Positions 37,401 to 43,264 of a DNA stretch of 64,000 bases are shown in pieces (within the stretch, counting starts at the first letter, position 1; every line of letters starts with the position of its first letter). This stretch comes from Marinoscillum furvescens DSM 4134. Lineage in GTDB: Bacteria; Bacteroidota; Bacteroidia; Cytophagales; Cyclobacteriaceae. Under the pieces are notes generated by a model, which worked only from the letters and a program-made list of their open reading frames with translations, was not told where the DNA came from and did not search any database. The position numbers and the translations under genes are program-made. The stretch is from the NCBI RefSeq assembly GCF_003386095.1, contig NZ_QREG01000002.1, positions 161,160 through 225,159 of the forward strand, written 5' to 3'.

Positions 37401-37478
37401 ATGAGATGTCGTACATTGTGCATGAAGCCAAAGCGTTCCTGCTATAAATACTGTTAAGGTTAGGATGATTCGTTTCAT
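19437..37478 (-). CDS. 6013-residue modular T9SS adhesin
   Basis: An 18-kb gene for a giant secreted surface protein. Residues 1-20 form a signal peptide; 70-570 contain cadherin/calx-like repeats (NDAPTISGSASMT); a lamin-tail-like domain lies at about 573-700 (INEADPTDTGG); a LamG/concanavalin domain at about 876-1080 (ALDFDGVDDFAYIPN); a choice-of-anchor-like module at 1120-1230; an Fn3-like module at 1243-1366. The middle (about 1400-4000) alternates Ig-like units with seven DxDxDG loops followed by DEIxxxFSE-type strands. Residues 4300-5400 are Cys-poor repeats with a YxCxxD/E motif; a MAM-like part lies at 5450-5680. The end (IYPNPANKRFSVQFEK...GVYMIHFF) is a type A T9SS sorting domain. 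It is the last gene of the STAND operon. Domain limits are estimates. Confidence 0.93.
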   Translation of the reverse strand: MKRIILTLTVFIAGTLWLHAQCTTSHGPSGVTDAFPTTAIGQSFEVSCGGDLNSIGVITGGETNLTLTVYAGEGTAGSNLGSLNSINLGTSANDTDYQVVDVSSLGISLSASTRYTFYFNGTFTGTWRANPTNTYADGGLYMDGSAVPGDLLFEVGVLAPNTAPTVSLDNSTLAYTENAAATLIDPLGTVSDPDGDADWDGGTLSVQITANNEASDELSIDDQDADGTTITISAIDILANGTDVGDLNEAGGIVNNGAILTVTFDPDATNAIVQEVLQSFRYRNTSDDPSELDRTITVIATDNSIESTNDTRTVSVTAVNDAPTISGSASMTSILEDETNSSGTPIKSILTSLNATYTDPDGPGAGIAIVGVDETNGSWEYTTDGSVWNALTGVNINNALLLDSIGAVNAVRFVPNSDYNGNSGNISFHAWDISAGSDGSTGVDISTNGGATAYSSSAATASLTVTAVNDEPSFSLAGNVTVTENVGLQTVNGFASSISDGDGNTQSLTFNVSNDHASLFSTAPAINSTSGDLTFTPSAGKWGWATVTVSLSDNGGTANGGDNQSPDQTFKIFVTPDDIVINEADPTDTGGDPQVTGEFVELYSAVGGLEMDSLVLVLFNGSGSVSYKDEDLDGYFADANGYLVIGDAGVTNLDLDWGSTSLQNGSDAIALYVGNGSDFVNGDPVRLDGLVDVLVYGSADTDRSNLEAAFGGVTGVDEAANADAANESLGRNPNATGGFVAATPTPGAPNDNDYPTAVNIDTAVSVGNNALVINTAALKYSDTQPLQYIILSNVSVPSDSLFLDNGTLSNNGHREADEKILADGDTITKTELDAGYLTYVSTNAAGTEQFDFNVHDGFTPSLDSYTVTLYSVENALDFDGVDDFAYIPNNATLQPGTGGFTIEFWFKSNYSGTIPNQNKFLISNYGQGTSAGGNELDLYRFYFSADNQSLIFNLRDNAGNEDNLTSVQSNLLDDNWHHVAGVRDVTQGIIALYVDGIRSTIPLTAVGNIITDNDLILGGSEHPSGGPQDFWSGSLDEIKYWSSERSADEVRSNASMSMSNPVSVPSLELYLDMNVGKPGLTNNGYTVIPDRSASSINANLDASFGLSGTSSNWVASAAFSSSAATLGNVSVFDASDNPIADNATFSFKNIPYGTTTDTTFTIVNEGLGDLVLNVPALTHDTTYAFIAPYGAATNVAPNDSIDLTVRFAPDTAVNYTDVVTLGSNDADSPYVINLTGDGLDEVPPVFENSTPAVSAISASGFTLSVDLDEPGTIYYVVVADGDSPPDTAQVKAGNNASGSAAFASGSQAVSTGNFDHDFTVSGLTADTNYDIYVFAEDDENPANGAASPNGPTNVRTAGNGASVTAVASSEAGFFNSSTYNGASGSLTTSNAIKVFEFVVTDDAGDLLPTVVSSVDLKMYEGAVADLKAVGLYEGSSFIAEATFNPADSIATLNISGNLTITDGNTANVSVYVSLETAGDGQFGFTVDDVGQPGVGTSVIGTVNATSSTAGDENTVDNTPPQVNELVIYDTDVPGDGFIDRIDIVFSEIIDTDDGFAPVLLDLGNLLMPDSTQINSGVISDPDLSSNTVSITGITDQIAINTGAGETKIDNIDGLWKDRAGNLLTVAGDDSETVNDQAAPILASSFPPDNSQSFNPTADIVLVFSEDIQVGGSGTREIVLRKLTPSVTIVDTYNLSPLDTEVTIISDSVIINPAADLETLAEYSIQISADAIDELGNPTLSYDGISNNTDLNFIANNIQPQVCDAHDYRLDEESGNNYNGKLSPSACNNSPDSISSLATTEANAVSVFYFNILEGSTSTNSSNPTQINQITIENGNAVDWTRVFAGAQIIDQDGRSVNHTAINNNSIVFSGIPASNNGDLGYIVQNSDREYALRVWLRTDMPDSASIDNTEFSFQVNRGSFGTPNKGVERVLNASGTAFANSDNYVTSPNIVLDVDATQYGFAQHPTATEARQVMSPAVVVEAQDVNGNRDVDYVASETITVNTTGTSLQGTPQTSGTFSNGTSTVSDIIFSSTETSETLGTTGGSLANTVASDPFNITCDVTPPDVTASAIQITTTGSGPGEIFVIGDVITATYDNKTGGNKNNDIKHVEFDFSAFEGGSVIDATPSDSVYEASYTITAGTIDAGSNLNVTVIVHDDADAAAGCAVSNNASAVGGDNEAMDNKRPEISVFNPLDDATGVATNSDIVLTFSEDVTASFGEISMVGTVASNLQSFTADNSSVVSISNNVVTISAPNAFAGSETYDMFIDTNSFLDANGNAFGGISSAGVYNFTTDVDDVGPELTITIEEPTNGSTSVTSDNKLTFNLAFNEEVVNFNKFRIGITEDLASTPSFSISQVNSKTYRVQVDNLVGDGTVQFTVDNGPGSNPTDTIKDAAGNKFIGPENSSIITIDQTAPVLTVNALSTNDASPALTGTIQENLTVLVTLNGKTDTAVVSGTGPYTWEVPDNTIDDLVTEGNYTIQATATDAAGNQGIATNNLRFDQTPPQISGVYFFDTEATPDGNIDEVLIIFTEAIEDATVDVNDFVFSGASSASVASVIDHRFAASDDPDDSWVTFDLVGYTGTATSNVDYIQPSSGGLADLVGNLLDTAETNTEIDYADPLVKTTHQYDTDGDGDLDEIVIEFTEGVRYVSADVSSYNVVGSSSTSFVSHTTASNIKDQGSLDEFLTLSVDVSGTDTTRVDYDASTPTKDASTRSNNAPAYADIPALDLAVPVVTGVSSAHSDPDTLIIGESIVIDVTFSEDVDVTGIPTLTLETGATDEVLNYSSGTGTSVLSFNYTVQAGNESDHLDYVATNSLVINPSSSITIEDQSANTNEADVSLPSPGAAASLSGNKQLRVDGVVPTIVRAGQFDTNGDGYLDEIVLEFSEGVSPNTIDVNDFILDGGAETVLGVFTWDNAAFDDDLSDTDIYVTLDVYIEGTDTVSVAYDASAGADTVVTDLAGNPAANDSYIEPIDLASPVFLAAYFFDTDSDGDVDEIAFQFSEEIDETTVEESDFTLADGSIIGLALNDDGGFDYVQNILDATDEDEYATLEVLIDGTYPAEITYNRFAGGADEITDMADNDAPNDNGIFHVDAAPPLLLNAYQLDVNDNGHIDEIVIELSEPQTSGGVAADFTVNGVTPDNVLNVRSSNGLDLTATDEFITILDSVVGTAVAQIAYLGSGSIEDEDSNAALGNADINAVDGAVPQVMAVTSSVANGLYKNGDVIGIKIALSEDVEVNTGSGTPTIRLETGNTDQSVAFTSVTGDTLLFNYTVEVGDNSADLNYTGTGALLLNGGVIQDTSGNNANITLPGLVSANSLGTLKDLEIDGVLPEILTAYQFDTDANGDIDEIVLELSEEVDENSVTISNFGIGGSGSSINGVLLSGPANNTLDANDADEYVTLDVSVSGTSLVTLSYNNGPFTLADVAGNIAPSDVSLTTSDEAPPVVMEVTSSVADTAYNAGDVIPIIVNFSEFVTVDESGGKPILNLATGGAGQNVNLTSGSGTSSLTFNYTVQPGNNSLDLNYSNTSSLTLPGVSTIKDQSANGNDALLTLPGIAADSSLAGSKNIVIDTDNPAITTLTISNGTFKGVDPHNSGGDTADDIVISMDFNDDLGSAPSVIMRSGGFFMKNAIDVAKVGGLNDQWTATITVDRDDVNGPVTFEINYQDKAGNSGTELTEADAVGAAVIDNTNPIVTFSVVDNPTNEDPFTVSAQFSEGIEDLALGDLSIVGGNGSISNLTATSAAGDEYTFIVDPDNNQTATVIVRMADEGVVDSVGNTIQTTDFTINFDDVAPILTYSSTLFGRDLTVNVSQSEKGVIYYALVPDGTSVDSLEVQGEARTGGVITGAIQADSVIATAGVTYLIELTLPADTTDYDFYLVSQDEINPDYNLSAPELINVKSGGVLVTAPYITDVCLEGDYYALGDIVITESIPTDFVGSNANRNLRLELPDIDGDGIADFEFNTSTGSVTDNGGDVSAIGISYVGTSVLSVTYNNANSTSALDVLTISGIQIAATGASAQLDTLKRSGGNGNIYLANDGDGTVFARFETVAPYDKLSIVTSEPATFSAPYLFENDSTVRGDVRGNDVVVYDKREVETTNTPFVIGLPSLGDEVTIYSDASLSTQVANYVAISTEDRYIPTLLDLGLVTPTDTLAGINTFWVTTTDGNSCESEAIKYSVAIIRYENSEGKTGFAVNNSSGTTLKFSNPADHSVIVTGNGLTGFQADDDFTEPVEDGYSFKFIPSAAGQGFTTVSYQLTNSEGVAASYEVEFLVIESDRVLSAGQDLNYCNYDQAVTFNVVSPFGIDHADVADDSDPDFKTIRVYLYDSINSTRGTEVTSTVLTSIPAKVAGQPNDTTGWVFDPGTLDSELASKYGQALLFVYVIEDENTGNETELAEEVVDIYRTPTVSITNVDPYYCNDGSAVTIESQVISAEGTETLTLSDYYRISVGVDTTAVSGANFDPSNLSFGDYRLMYISPERTEANCLDTAYVNLEILEKPAVPTLSLTGYDLIGGQESGSDNYLFEYAEGESVLDITAEFAGGTPDDQMLEWYSDPLGQVQISTNVEGTSVTAYGETFNKSETLKAQDQLFGGSTPAGRTNKTVYLAQYDYVKLNGADYEGCRSDIIKIDVKSYAIPDQPSVDISTISSSNPREVEDSDNLGLDDGAYVYEYCADAGTEASVRDIVMSTGLSTEANEESYWTIYDSDGSTAIKTFTVNTIDVTVDSLLNFAPLADSSKTFYISRTDFDNDVNNNPNILADPPFNGVESEKRPFKISVHAFPDALEVYDLSDAYDNAGVATYYRCFGDELPDLRPPGAAGTIYQWYKDDGSGNPDYANPIAVAGNDGRSATQVELEAAYATDTFDTPGTYVYYITQRTDRNEASGFLGCESDPLKIEIKTYEDPKNLTFDDSGAQELEVSYCVGDLGDVKFPITGNPNSKFVYYSASASKVKTSSAVSLFGGEIDADGNADVTAAALLITNAGQGTYHFLVSQINNVNPDGAEDRSGNTFEGCESELEDMAFLTVHVYDIPVSPTTSTVQYFYCEGDPIADITVNGEVGARYNWWDEDNNLVYDETPTGNSSVATAADLGLTAAGDYTFKVTQTQDIGAGVATFEGCTSDFVEINVTIYEVPVGPVVEEVAPQCNVDVTTTSTVIRYSGVSTPAGTTSSFKFLDADLNEQQEVTASDPTDVSTFNISAVKGMVDDGFIGDTTIYVQQITYTQSGFEGCSSPATPVTITVEPIPVFARGGEITKIQACDNGQMVIEVELANLLVDSADFTWKGGRTEAEAAANVINGNQMKISDRVVQYSFSASSFEPGNNYFIVEVSDKNRPDGLQGCVASTGQEIEIGTTPQPKFRWSGITEGNPTTFQFADNNNTTSNTYRIDSVTLEIPALGVIQGLTKSELSVTRSNIGSMEYTFANAGTYEVQVTFLSNSLCDSTVTRFVTILDHIVWSGDIAYDFESGASGWVVDSLVYSTSDAELGYSNRTDLAWQVGTEDVDYSVGADQEVGINASQYWATGLGTSYLADEDAWVLSPSFDLSAMEQPTIGFDFAADLAFTDGVAVQYTLDDGATWKLLGDYDASTATASGKNWYTTEQLNKAPGIQQFNVTADGWSDDSPWVIAAHRINEPIENLGQIRFRFALASTAGTKEDQQGNALNGFAFDNFTIYNKDKFVLIEQFSELGDARSIAANDSISSRVNSEIERDAIWLNYYPRLSDVEDPISQRNLGDPGARSVYYGVDQGPTTVLTGKTVFNAANTAESQQPGWNVNQYNGISLDAALFEIGDINISGDPYTVNISTSFTSKVKLPAGSEVSFRFAIIEREITDQSILDLNGGKPLYNVLRKMLPSSGGLTYVGAVSEGQSVFFGDSEEVSVSWEVSDVFDPGQLAVVVFVQVDNTTSELPEVRNRLILQSGYAEITGKELPTVTSVANRLDNIDNFTIYPNPANKRFSVQFEKSPGQSMKWVLYDQVGREALFGFVKPGELEIEITSKELPSGVYMIHFFSDDEQWQPQRLIIVH

Positions 37479-37536
37479 ATACTTGGCGGTTTCAAACCTT
37501 TAAGTAAAAATCTAAAATGTTCTTCAAATATTTCTA

Positions 37537-37572
37537 TTAAGAATCAGCCACAATTAAATCACTGATTCTTAA
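37537..37572. promoter_or_regulatory. 11-bp hairpin between lipoprotein and giant adhesin
   Basis: TTAAGAATCAG and CTGATTCTTAA form a perfect 11-bp stem with a 14-base loop in the 102-bp gap upstream of the giant gene. No T-run follows on the minus strand, so it may act as an attenuator, mRNA-processing site or protein-binding site that sets the expression of the adhesin apart from the genes before it. Confidence 0.5.
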
Positions 37573-37580
37573 GAACTTGA

Positions 37581-38879
37581 CTAATCTTTTAATTCTCCGT
37601 ATCTGTTGAGTCTGAGTAACCCGACCATTTTGGTGCCACTACCAAAATCAATAGTAGTAGCTACCAGAACATCTCCTCCGGGCAATGCCAAGACGGCATT
37701 TCCACGATCATTTCCTACGGTAGTTCCATAGTTTTGATCGCCTCCTACTATTCTTCCAGAAAGTCGATGAAGTCTACTGACAAAGACTTGCTCTAGTTTG
37801 TTAACTCCAGCACCATCTCCTGTAGGAGCAAAAACTGGAATACTTCCCGTGACCATTAGTTCGCCATAGGCTGTCTCAGCCACATCTATGGCCTGGCAGG
37901 CCAGGTTGTAATCATTTTGTAGAATGAAGGTCTTATTTTCTAGTTGTTGACCACTCGCATTCACGGCTATATGAAAGCCCACCTGCCGACCGTTTTGATC
38001 CAAAGTACTGCCCACAATAGAATACCCTAAGGAAGTTTCGGCTACTCCAAGAGGTATATCATCAGCTGAAGGCGATGCTCCTTCACCAGATGTCGCGCTC
38101 GACGCATTGTACACATCTCCGCCCTGATCGTTGGTTCCATATCTATTCGTTTCAAACACATACACTCCACGATTGCTTCCTTCGGATGCTTCACCCACAG
38201 CCAAGATACCTCTTTGGGGGGTTTCAAAGAGCGCAAGCCCAAACTCGTTTCCGCTAAACCCGTGAGACTTTACCCAATAGGTACTATCCTCATCATCCTC
38301 TTTGGTGAGTATAATTTGATAATTGCCATTTCGGATAATATCAGATGAATAGATTTTTCTTGAATGACCAATGATCACATATTTGGCTATGCCATCATCT
38401 TCTGTGGTAGCAATTATATCCACCGCTTCCACACTATCAATTACATTGAAAAATTCTGAGCCGCTTTCAGCACTGCTGACCACTTCCAAATTCACATTGA
38501 TACGCGCCCAAATACCATGAATACCCGTTTCGGTACTCATTTGACCCACAATCAAAAACTCATCATTACCTACAGCTTTGATCTTTTTGGGTTGATCTTC
38601 AGACCCGTCACTACCATCAAGAATGCGAGAATCAACCTCATTTCCAGCTTCATCCACCTTAACAAGGTAAAAATCAGCATCACCATCTTCCAGTTGGTTT
38701 TTGGCCAAAATGATTACATCTCCCGTACTGGTGCGTTGTAAGTCCACTGCCTCGTTACTTCCACGCCCGTAAAATTTCACAAACACATCCTCTGGTGACG
38801 GATTGTCATCTTCAGTAAGACCACATCCCGCACAGAGACTCAAGAATGCTAAGAGGTATATGGTTGGTTTAAAAGACAT
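37581..38879 (-). CDS. beta-propeller-like lipoprotein
   Basis: A 432-residue lipoprotein with lipobox SLCAGC followed by an acidic linker (LTEDDNPSPED). The mature chain has about six repeated blades of the form GDVIILAKN...DADFYLVKVDEAGN, with strands such as KYVIIGHSRK, GILAVGEASE and DVLVATTIDFG, which suggests a beta-propeller. The lipid anchor probably places it on the outer membrane. It begins 3 bp after the stop of the barrel gene and ends 102 bp before the giant adhesin, so it is likely a surface or periplasmic partner of these proteins. Confidence 0.78.
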   Translation of the reverse strand: MSFKPTIYLLAFLSLCAGCGLTEDDNPSPEDVFVKFYGRGSNEAVDLQRTSTGDVIILAKNQLEDGDADFYLVKVDEAGNEVDSRILDGSDGSEDQPKKIKAVGNDEFLIVGQMSTETGIHGIWARINVNLEVVSSAESGSEFFNVIDSVEAVDIIATTEDDGIAKYVIIGHSRKIYSSDIIRNGNYQIILTKEDDEDSTYWVKSHGFSGNEFGLALFETPQRGILAVGEASEGSNRGVYVFETNRYGTNDQGGDVYNASSATSGEGASPSADDIPLGVAETSLGYSIVGSTLDQNGRQVGFHIAVNASGQQLENKTFILQNDYNLACQAIDVAETAYGELMVTGSIPVFAPTGDGAGVNKLEQVFVSRLHRLSGRIVGGDQNYGTTVGNDRGNAVLALPGGDVLVATTIDFGSGTKMVGLLRLNRYGELKD

Positions 38880-38882
38880 AGG

Positions 38883-40007
38883 TTATTTGGTTAACTTTTT
38901 CGGTTGGTAAACAGAAAGGGTATAGCCCAGCGTCACTGATAAAAAGTTCAGAGACAGGTCTGGCTCCACAAAGGCAAGGTCAAAAGTAGATTCATCATTT
39001 TGGTATCGATTTTCACCATTAATGTAATTCAGCTGACTCATGTCGTACCTCAATTCAAAAGTCAAAAAGTGGGTACCTACCCGCATTTTTGTTCCGACTC
39101 CTCCGAAAAAAGAATAGTTGTATTGGTTCACCTGATTGCTGGCAATCAGATCACTAGAACTAATAGAGTAAGCCGTACCTCCTGCTCTATTTGCCTCTGT
39201 ATATTTAGCAGTAAGCAAGTAGTCAAACGCGCCTCCTAAAAAGACGTATGGCAACCATTTCTGGTCACGGTTGTCATAATTTAAAGTATACCTAAATAAC
39301 ACCGGAAGGCGTATGTTCAACTGTTGATTGGTCAAAGAAGAATTTAGGTCAGGCTGATTGACATAGGAATCGGTATTGTACTGAGACAACCTGAGTTGTG
39401 GCCCAATGCCAAGCTCAACGCCTTTGCCCAAATGTGACTCAAATAGAATTTCACCCTGAAAACCGAAACCTAGCCCACTTAGACTATTGTAATCATTAGA
39501 TGAAGAATCCCCCTCTACCACATAGGAGTCATTCCCCTCTCGGTCTTTACCATTGTGAAAGTTGGAATGGGTATGTAAATTAAAGGTCCCATACCGCTCT
39601 ATAATGTTTGGAGACGAACTATTTATCCCCGCTCGAAAAGCAATCCTAAATATGGGGGCAGTCCTAAACTGGTCATAAAGAAAGAACAATTCAGCAGGAT
39701 CTACCTGAGGATTAAGCCTGTGTTCAGGGTCTTCTTTCAGCAAGTTGATGAGTGCCCCCTCAGCTTTGGCCTCCTGGTCAGTAAAAATATAGACCAGAGT
39801 AAGTAGTCTACGGGCACGCACAGCTTCTTCTTTGGAAAACTGCTCACTTTCCAAACAACGCTCTATCTTATCAGGTATAGCACTCAAACGACCGGCCTCA
39901 TAGTCATCTTCAGCATCGTTGAGCCTTTGCGTACAGCTTTGACCATAAGTGGTTATAGAGGCCATCATCAAAGCGGCTATCAATATGGCTAGGTAGGTTG
40001 GTTTCAT
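38883..40007 (-). CDS. outer-membrane beta-barrel protein with helical N-domain
   Basis: A 374-residue protein with a signal peptide (LAILIAALMMASITTYGQ). Residues 25-115 are helical and TPR-like (NDAEDDYEAGRLSAIPDKI, ARRLLTLVYIFTDQEAKAEG). From about 130 on, alternating aromatic and polar strands (FRIAFRAGINSSS, GVELGIGPQLRLSQY, LPVLFRYTLNYD, FLSVTLGYTLSVY) look like an eight-stranded PorT/OmpW-type barrel. The helical part would be periplasmic. It starts 2 bp after the STAND protein stop and ends 3 bp before the lipoprotein start. Confidence 0.82.
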   Translation of the reverse strand: MKPTYLAILIAALMMASITTYGQSCTQRLNDAEDDYEAGRLSAIPDKIERCLESEQFSKEEAVRARRLLTLVYIFTDQEAKAEGALINLLKEDPEHRLNPQVDPAELFFLYDQFRTAPIFRIAFRAGINSSSPNIIERYGTFNLHTHSNFHNGKDREGNDSYVVEGDSSSNDYNSLSGLGFGFQGEILFESHLGKGVELGIGPQLRLSQYNTDSYVNQPDLNSSLTNQQLNIRLPVLFRYTLNYDNRDQKWLPYVFLGGAFDYLLTAKYTEANRAGGTAYSISSSDLIASNQVNQYNYSFFGGVGTKMRVGTHFLTFELRYDMSQLNYINGENRYQNDESTFDLAFVEPDLSLNFLSVTLGYTLSVYQPKKLTK

Positions 40008-40009
40008 AA

Positions 40010-43000
40010 TTATTCGATTTCTTGGCCTTTAGGCAATCCCTCACAGGTGAGTTCATAAGGAATCTGCTCAGGATCCCCTACATACTGTCTCCATTCTGTA
40101 TCTGACATATTTCTAGTCACTAATCCGCAAATCCGATCTGCATATGCGTCTGGTAATGTTTCAAAAAGACGAATAAATCCGTCAGCAGAACCTGTAGCAA
40201 AACGCTTTCCATCGGGGTGAAAATCTAGTGACCAAACCCAATCGCGATGATCATCAAACACCGTAGGCAAATCATAGATATTATTCATATCCCACATTCT
40301 AGCTGTTTTGTCTTTGCTTGTAGCAGCTATTAACTGATCATCGGGGCTAAAGTGCACATCAGAAATTGGAGAAGTGAAGCCTGTTAGCGTAGGTCCCCAA
40401 CGTTTCTTAGCTTCCAAATCCCAGATAATCAAATCACCGTTATCATCTCCAAAAGCCAGCTTATTACCACTATGACTAAAGTGAAGAGCATGAACAGCGG
40501 CTCCATTTTTTCGATAAATATTTCTCGAAGCGAAATCTTCATCATTTAGATCAATGATCATTACATCTCCATTGTCTCCAGCGGCTGCCAACATACCGCC
40601 ATCAGGTGAGATAGCGAGGGTTTTTGCCTTGTCGCTAGTCTGGGCGATCACCACTGTTTGTTTATTTCGCAAAGAGTGCATGAGAATACGACGATCAGCA
40701 CCAGTACTTATGAAAGATTGGTTGTCCGGTAAAAACACCAAATCATAGATCGTACCACCCACGTGTCCATCGATCTCCATTGGTTCCTGGTCACGCTTTT
40801 TCAGGTCAATCACGAGAATGTGGTTATCGTCTGTACCCAGCGCCAAATAGCGCTCGTTAGGACTCACGTTTACCACCCGGTTGACATGATTCTTGTTATA
40901 AATTTCAGTGTAATTTCTTTGGCCATTCGTCATGTTCCACATCAATAGTCGGCCGTCGCTACCTGCCGAATACATTCGGTCTCCGTCAGCTGAAAAGACC
41001 ACCGAACGAACAGCAACTACGCGTTCCTCTCCAGTAGTTTCGTTGGTAACAGGCAGATGTCCATGAAACTGATTTAAGACAGAATCTCCATTATTTAAGT
41101 ATACTTTTTCACCATTGTCATCAACTTCATAATCGCTCAGCACCCCTACTAATCCAGAATAAATACCCGCATAGATATCACCGTTGTAGGGTTTGTTCGG
41201 GTCTCCGTACTTCTTGTAAAAATCATAGGCTTGCTTGGCCACCACCGCCTTAAGCTCTCGCTCTGGAATATTATCCGCCTTTACGGCCATAGATTGGGAA
41301 ACAGACTGCATCCTCAAATTTTCAGCGCGATCTCTTGCCTGCTGCGCCAGAAGTGTCTGTTCTTCTGCTTTCTTTCGTTGCTCGTCAGCCAACTCCAGGT
41401 TCGTTTGAGCTTCAGCCTGCGCTTTTTCTGCCGCTGCTTGAGCTTGACGAGCTTCTTCTGCTCGTTGTTCAGCTTGAATGGAGGCAAGTCGAGCTTTTTC
41501 TGCTTCTATGCCGGCGAGCTTAGCTTGCTCATCAGCCCTCGCTGCCTCCTCTACTGCACGTGCAGCAGACTGCTCTGCCAATTCCTCCTGCCGCTTGGCG
41601 TTGGCCTCCGCGATTTGAGCAGCCTTTAGGTTGTCTTCTGCTACGATAAGGTTTTTCTCAGCTTCGTTTGCTTTGATCTGACCAAATACCACAAAAAACA
41701 AACTAATCAGCGCAGCACCTCCAAGAAAGATCGCACTCATTCGCATGCGTCTTACCTGTCGTTTTTGAAGCAGTTCTTTATTGCGCTGTTCGGTTACATA
41801 GGCTTTTTCGGAGGTTTCCAGAAAGACCATCGTGCGTTCGAAGGCCGGATTGTAGCGTTGGCCCCAGACCAATGTTGGTCTGTTTTCTTCTCGCCAGTTT
41901 ATGGCTAATTGCAAATCAGGCATTTTCCATAAAGAGGCTTTCCCTTCCTGAAAACGCTCTGCAGCCTCTGATAGCTTCAGATACATTTCAGCAGCTTTCG
42001 ACTCCTCGTCCAACCAGCGCTTTAGTCTGTCCCAAATACGCATCAAGCTTTCATGCGAAATATCTATAACCGTGTCGGACTCTAGTTTCACACCATAAGG
42101 AGGCATAAGCAACGACCTGCCAGGCTCACGAAATTTCTCCACTACGCGGGTCACTTCATCTTCAGAGACACCAGCAATAGTGGCTATGGTACCTAGCTTA
42201 GTGGGCCTTCTTATTCCCTGGTTTTCACTACCTCGCTCGGTCAGTGACTTAAACATCACCTCACATATTTCTTTTTCACGCTTTGATAGCGAGTCGTAGG
42301 CCTCATTGGCATGCTGAGAGAGGGCTTCTTTTAGTGTACCTATGGCATTGTAATGCCGAAGGTCCATGGACTCACCAGTCTTACGTGTATCTACCCAGTT
42401 GCTCCAGGTACGCATGAGGGCATGCTGGAGAATGGGCAGCTGATCTGGGTTATCCCCCACATCATTGAGTAGCTGCTGGGTGAGTCTTGGTGCTATTTTA
42501 CCCCCTCCCACGGCTACAGGGCCTTCTATCGCCATTCGCTTTTGATCTCTGGTCATTTGAGGAATCAAATAGTGGGAATCATTGATCATCTGCGTAAGAT
42601 CAGGAAACTTGGCACACTCCCCGATAAAATCCGAACGCATGGTTAGCGCCACGTAGATAGGCTCTTCGTACTGATGTATGGCTTCTAGCAGCAAATTGAC
42701 AAAGGCTGAAGACTCATCCATGTCAGATGTAGCTGCCTCAAGCTTTCTAAATCTAAAGAGCTCTTCAAACTGGTCAATGACCACCAAAATGTTTTGATCT
42801 TTATCCGTTTTGAGCTGTTTTACTACCTCTACCAAACCTAGAGAGCTACTTCGTAAAACGGTACCGAGAATGGTTTTCTTGATCAGCTTATCCTCTTCAG
42901 ACAGGTTGGAATATTCCTGATCTTTGATCAACAGGGCTTCTGCCAGGTTGTCTATCGGCCCTCCTCCGGGACGAGCCACCACCACACGCCAGTTTGATCC

Positions 43001-43264
43001 AGCATCGGTCATAAACCCTCCTACCAAACTAGGAACAAGTCCGCAATACATAAAGGAAGATTTACCAGAACCAGAAGCTCCGAGTATACCTACAAATTTG
43101 TTTTCTGCAAGCTTTACCAGCACCTCATCACTTTGTCCTTCACGACCGAAGAACAGATGCCCCTCTTCAATTCCAAATGGCCGTAACCCTGGAAATGGGT
43201 TGATCAGCTCAGTGATATCTACGATATCCTGACCTTGCTCGAGTTTTACATCTTTTTCACTCAT
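40010..43264 (-). CDS. STAND NTPase with TM, coiled coil and WD40 repeats
   Basis: A 1084-residue protein of the novel-STAND-1 type. The N-terminus carries NPFPGLRPFGIEEGHLFFG, Walker A GASGSGKS (62-69) and Walker B ILVVIDQFEELF (159-170), then the winged-helix/ARM-like region to about 500. A single transmembrane helix (about 512-532, SAIFLGGAALISLFFVVFG) is followed by a 130-residue Ala/Glu-rich coiled coil and about seven WD40 blades (750-1060, such as VRSVVFSADGDRMYSAGSDG and DWVWSLDFHPDGKRFATGSA). If the NTPase is cytoplasmic, the WD40 part would be periplasmic. It overlaps the TIR-like gene by one base (TAATG) and the barrel gene follows 2 bp later. Confidence 0.9.
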   Translation of the reverse strand: MSEKDVKLEQGQDIVDITELINPFPGLRPFGIEEGHLFFGREGQSDEVLVKLAENKFVGILGASGSGKSSFMYCGLVPSLVGGFMTDAGSNWRVVVARPGGGPIDNLAEALLIKDQEYSNLSEEDKLIKKTILGTVLRSSSLGLVEVVKQLKTDKDQNILVVIDQFEELFRFRKLEAATSDMDESSAFVNLLLEAIHQYEEPIYVALTMRSDFIGECAKFPDLTQMINDSHYLIPQMTRDQKRMAIEGPVAVGGGKIAPRLTQQLLNDVGDNPDQLPILQHALMRTWSNWVDTRKTGESMDLRHYNAIGTLKEALSQHANEAYDSLSKREKEICEVMFKSLTERGSENQGIRRPTKLGTIATIAGVSEDEVTRVVEKFREPGRSLLMPPYGVKLESDTVIDISHESLMRIWDRLKRWLDEESKAAEMYLKLSEAAERFQEGKASLWKMPDLQLAINWREENRPTLVWGQRYNPAFERTMVFLETSEKAYVTEQRNKELLQKRQVRRMRMSAIFLGGAALISLFFVVFGQIKANEAEKNLIVAEDNLKAAQIAEANAKRQEELAEQSAARAVEEAARADEQAKLAGIEAEKARLASIQAEQRAEEARQAQAAAEKAQAEAQTNLELADEQRKKAEEQTLLAQQARDRAENLRMQSVSQSMAVKADNIPERELKAVVAKQAYDFYKKYGDPNKPYNGDIYAGIYSGLVGVLSDYEVDDNGEKVYLNNGDSVLNQFHGHLPVTNETTGEERVVAVRSVVFSADGDRMYSAGSDGRLLMWNMTNGQRNYTEIYNKNHVNRVVNVSPNERYLALGTDDNHILVIDLKKRDQEPMEIDGHVGGTIYDLVFLPDNQSFISTGADRRILMHSLRNKQTVVIAQTSDKAKTLAISPDGGMLAAAGDNGDVMIIDLNDEDFASRNIYRKNGAAVHALHFSHSGNKLAFGDDNGDLIIWDLEAKKRWGPTLTGFTSPISDVHFSPDDQLIAATSKDKTARMWDMNNIYDLPTVFDDHRDWVWSLDFHPDGKRFATGSADGFIRLFETLPDAYADRICGLVTRNMSDTEWRQYVGDPEQIPYELTCEGLPKGQEIE

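Noticed and set aside
19437..37478. Numerous 60-130-codon antisense frames in the giant gene
   Set aside because: They follow from the Thr/Ser/Asp-rich codons of the adhesin; none has a signal, family motif or spacing of a real gene.
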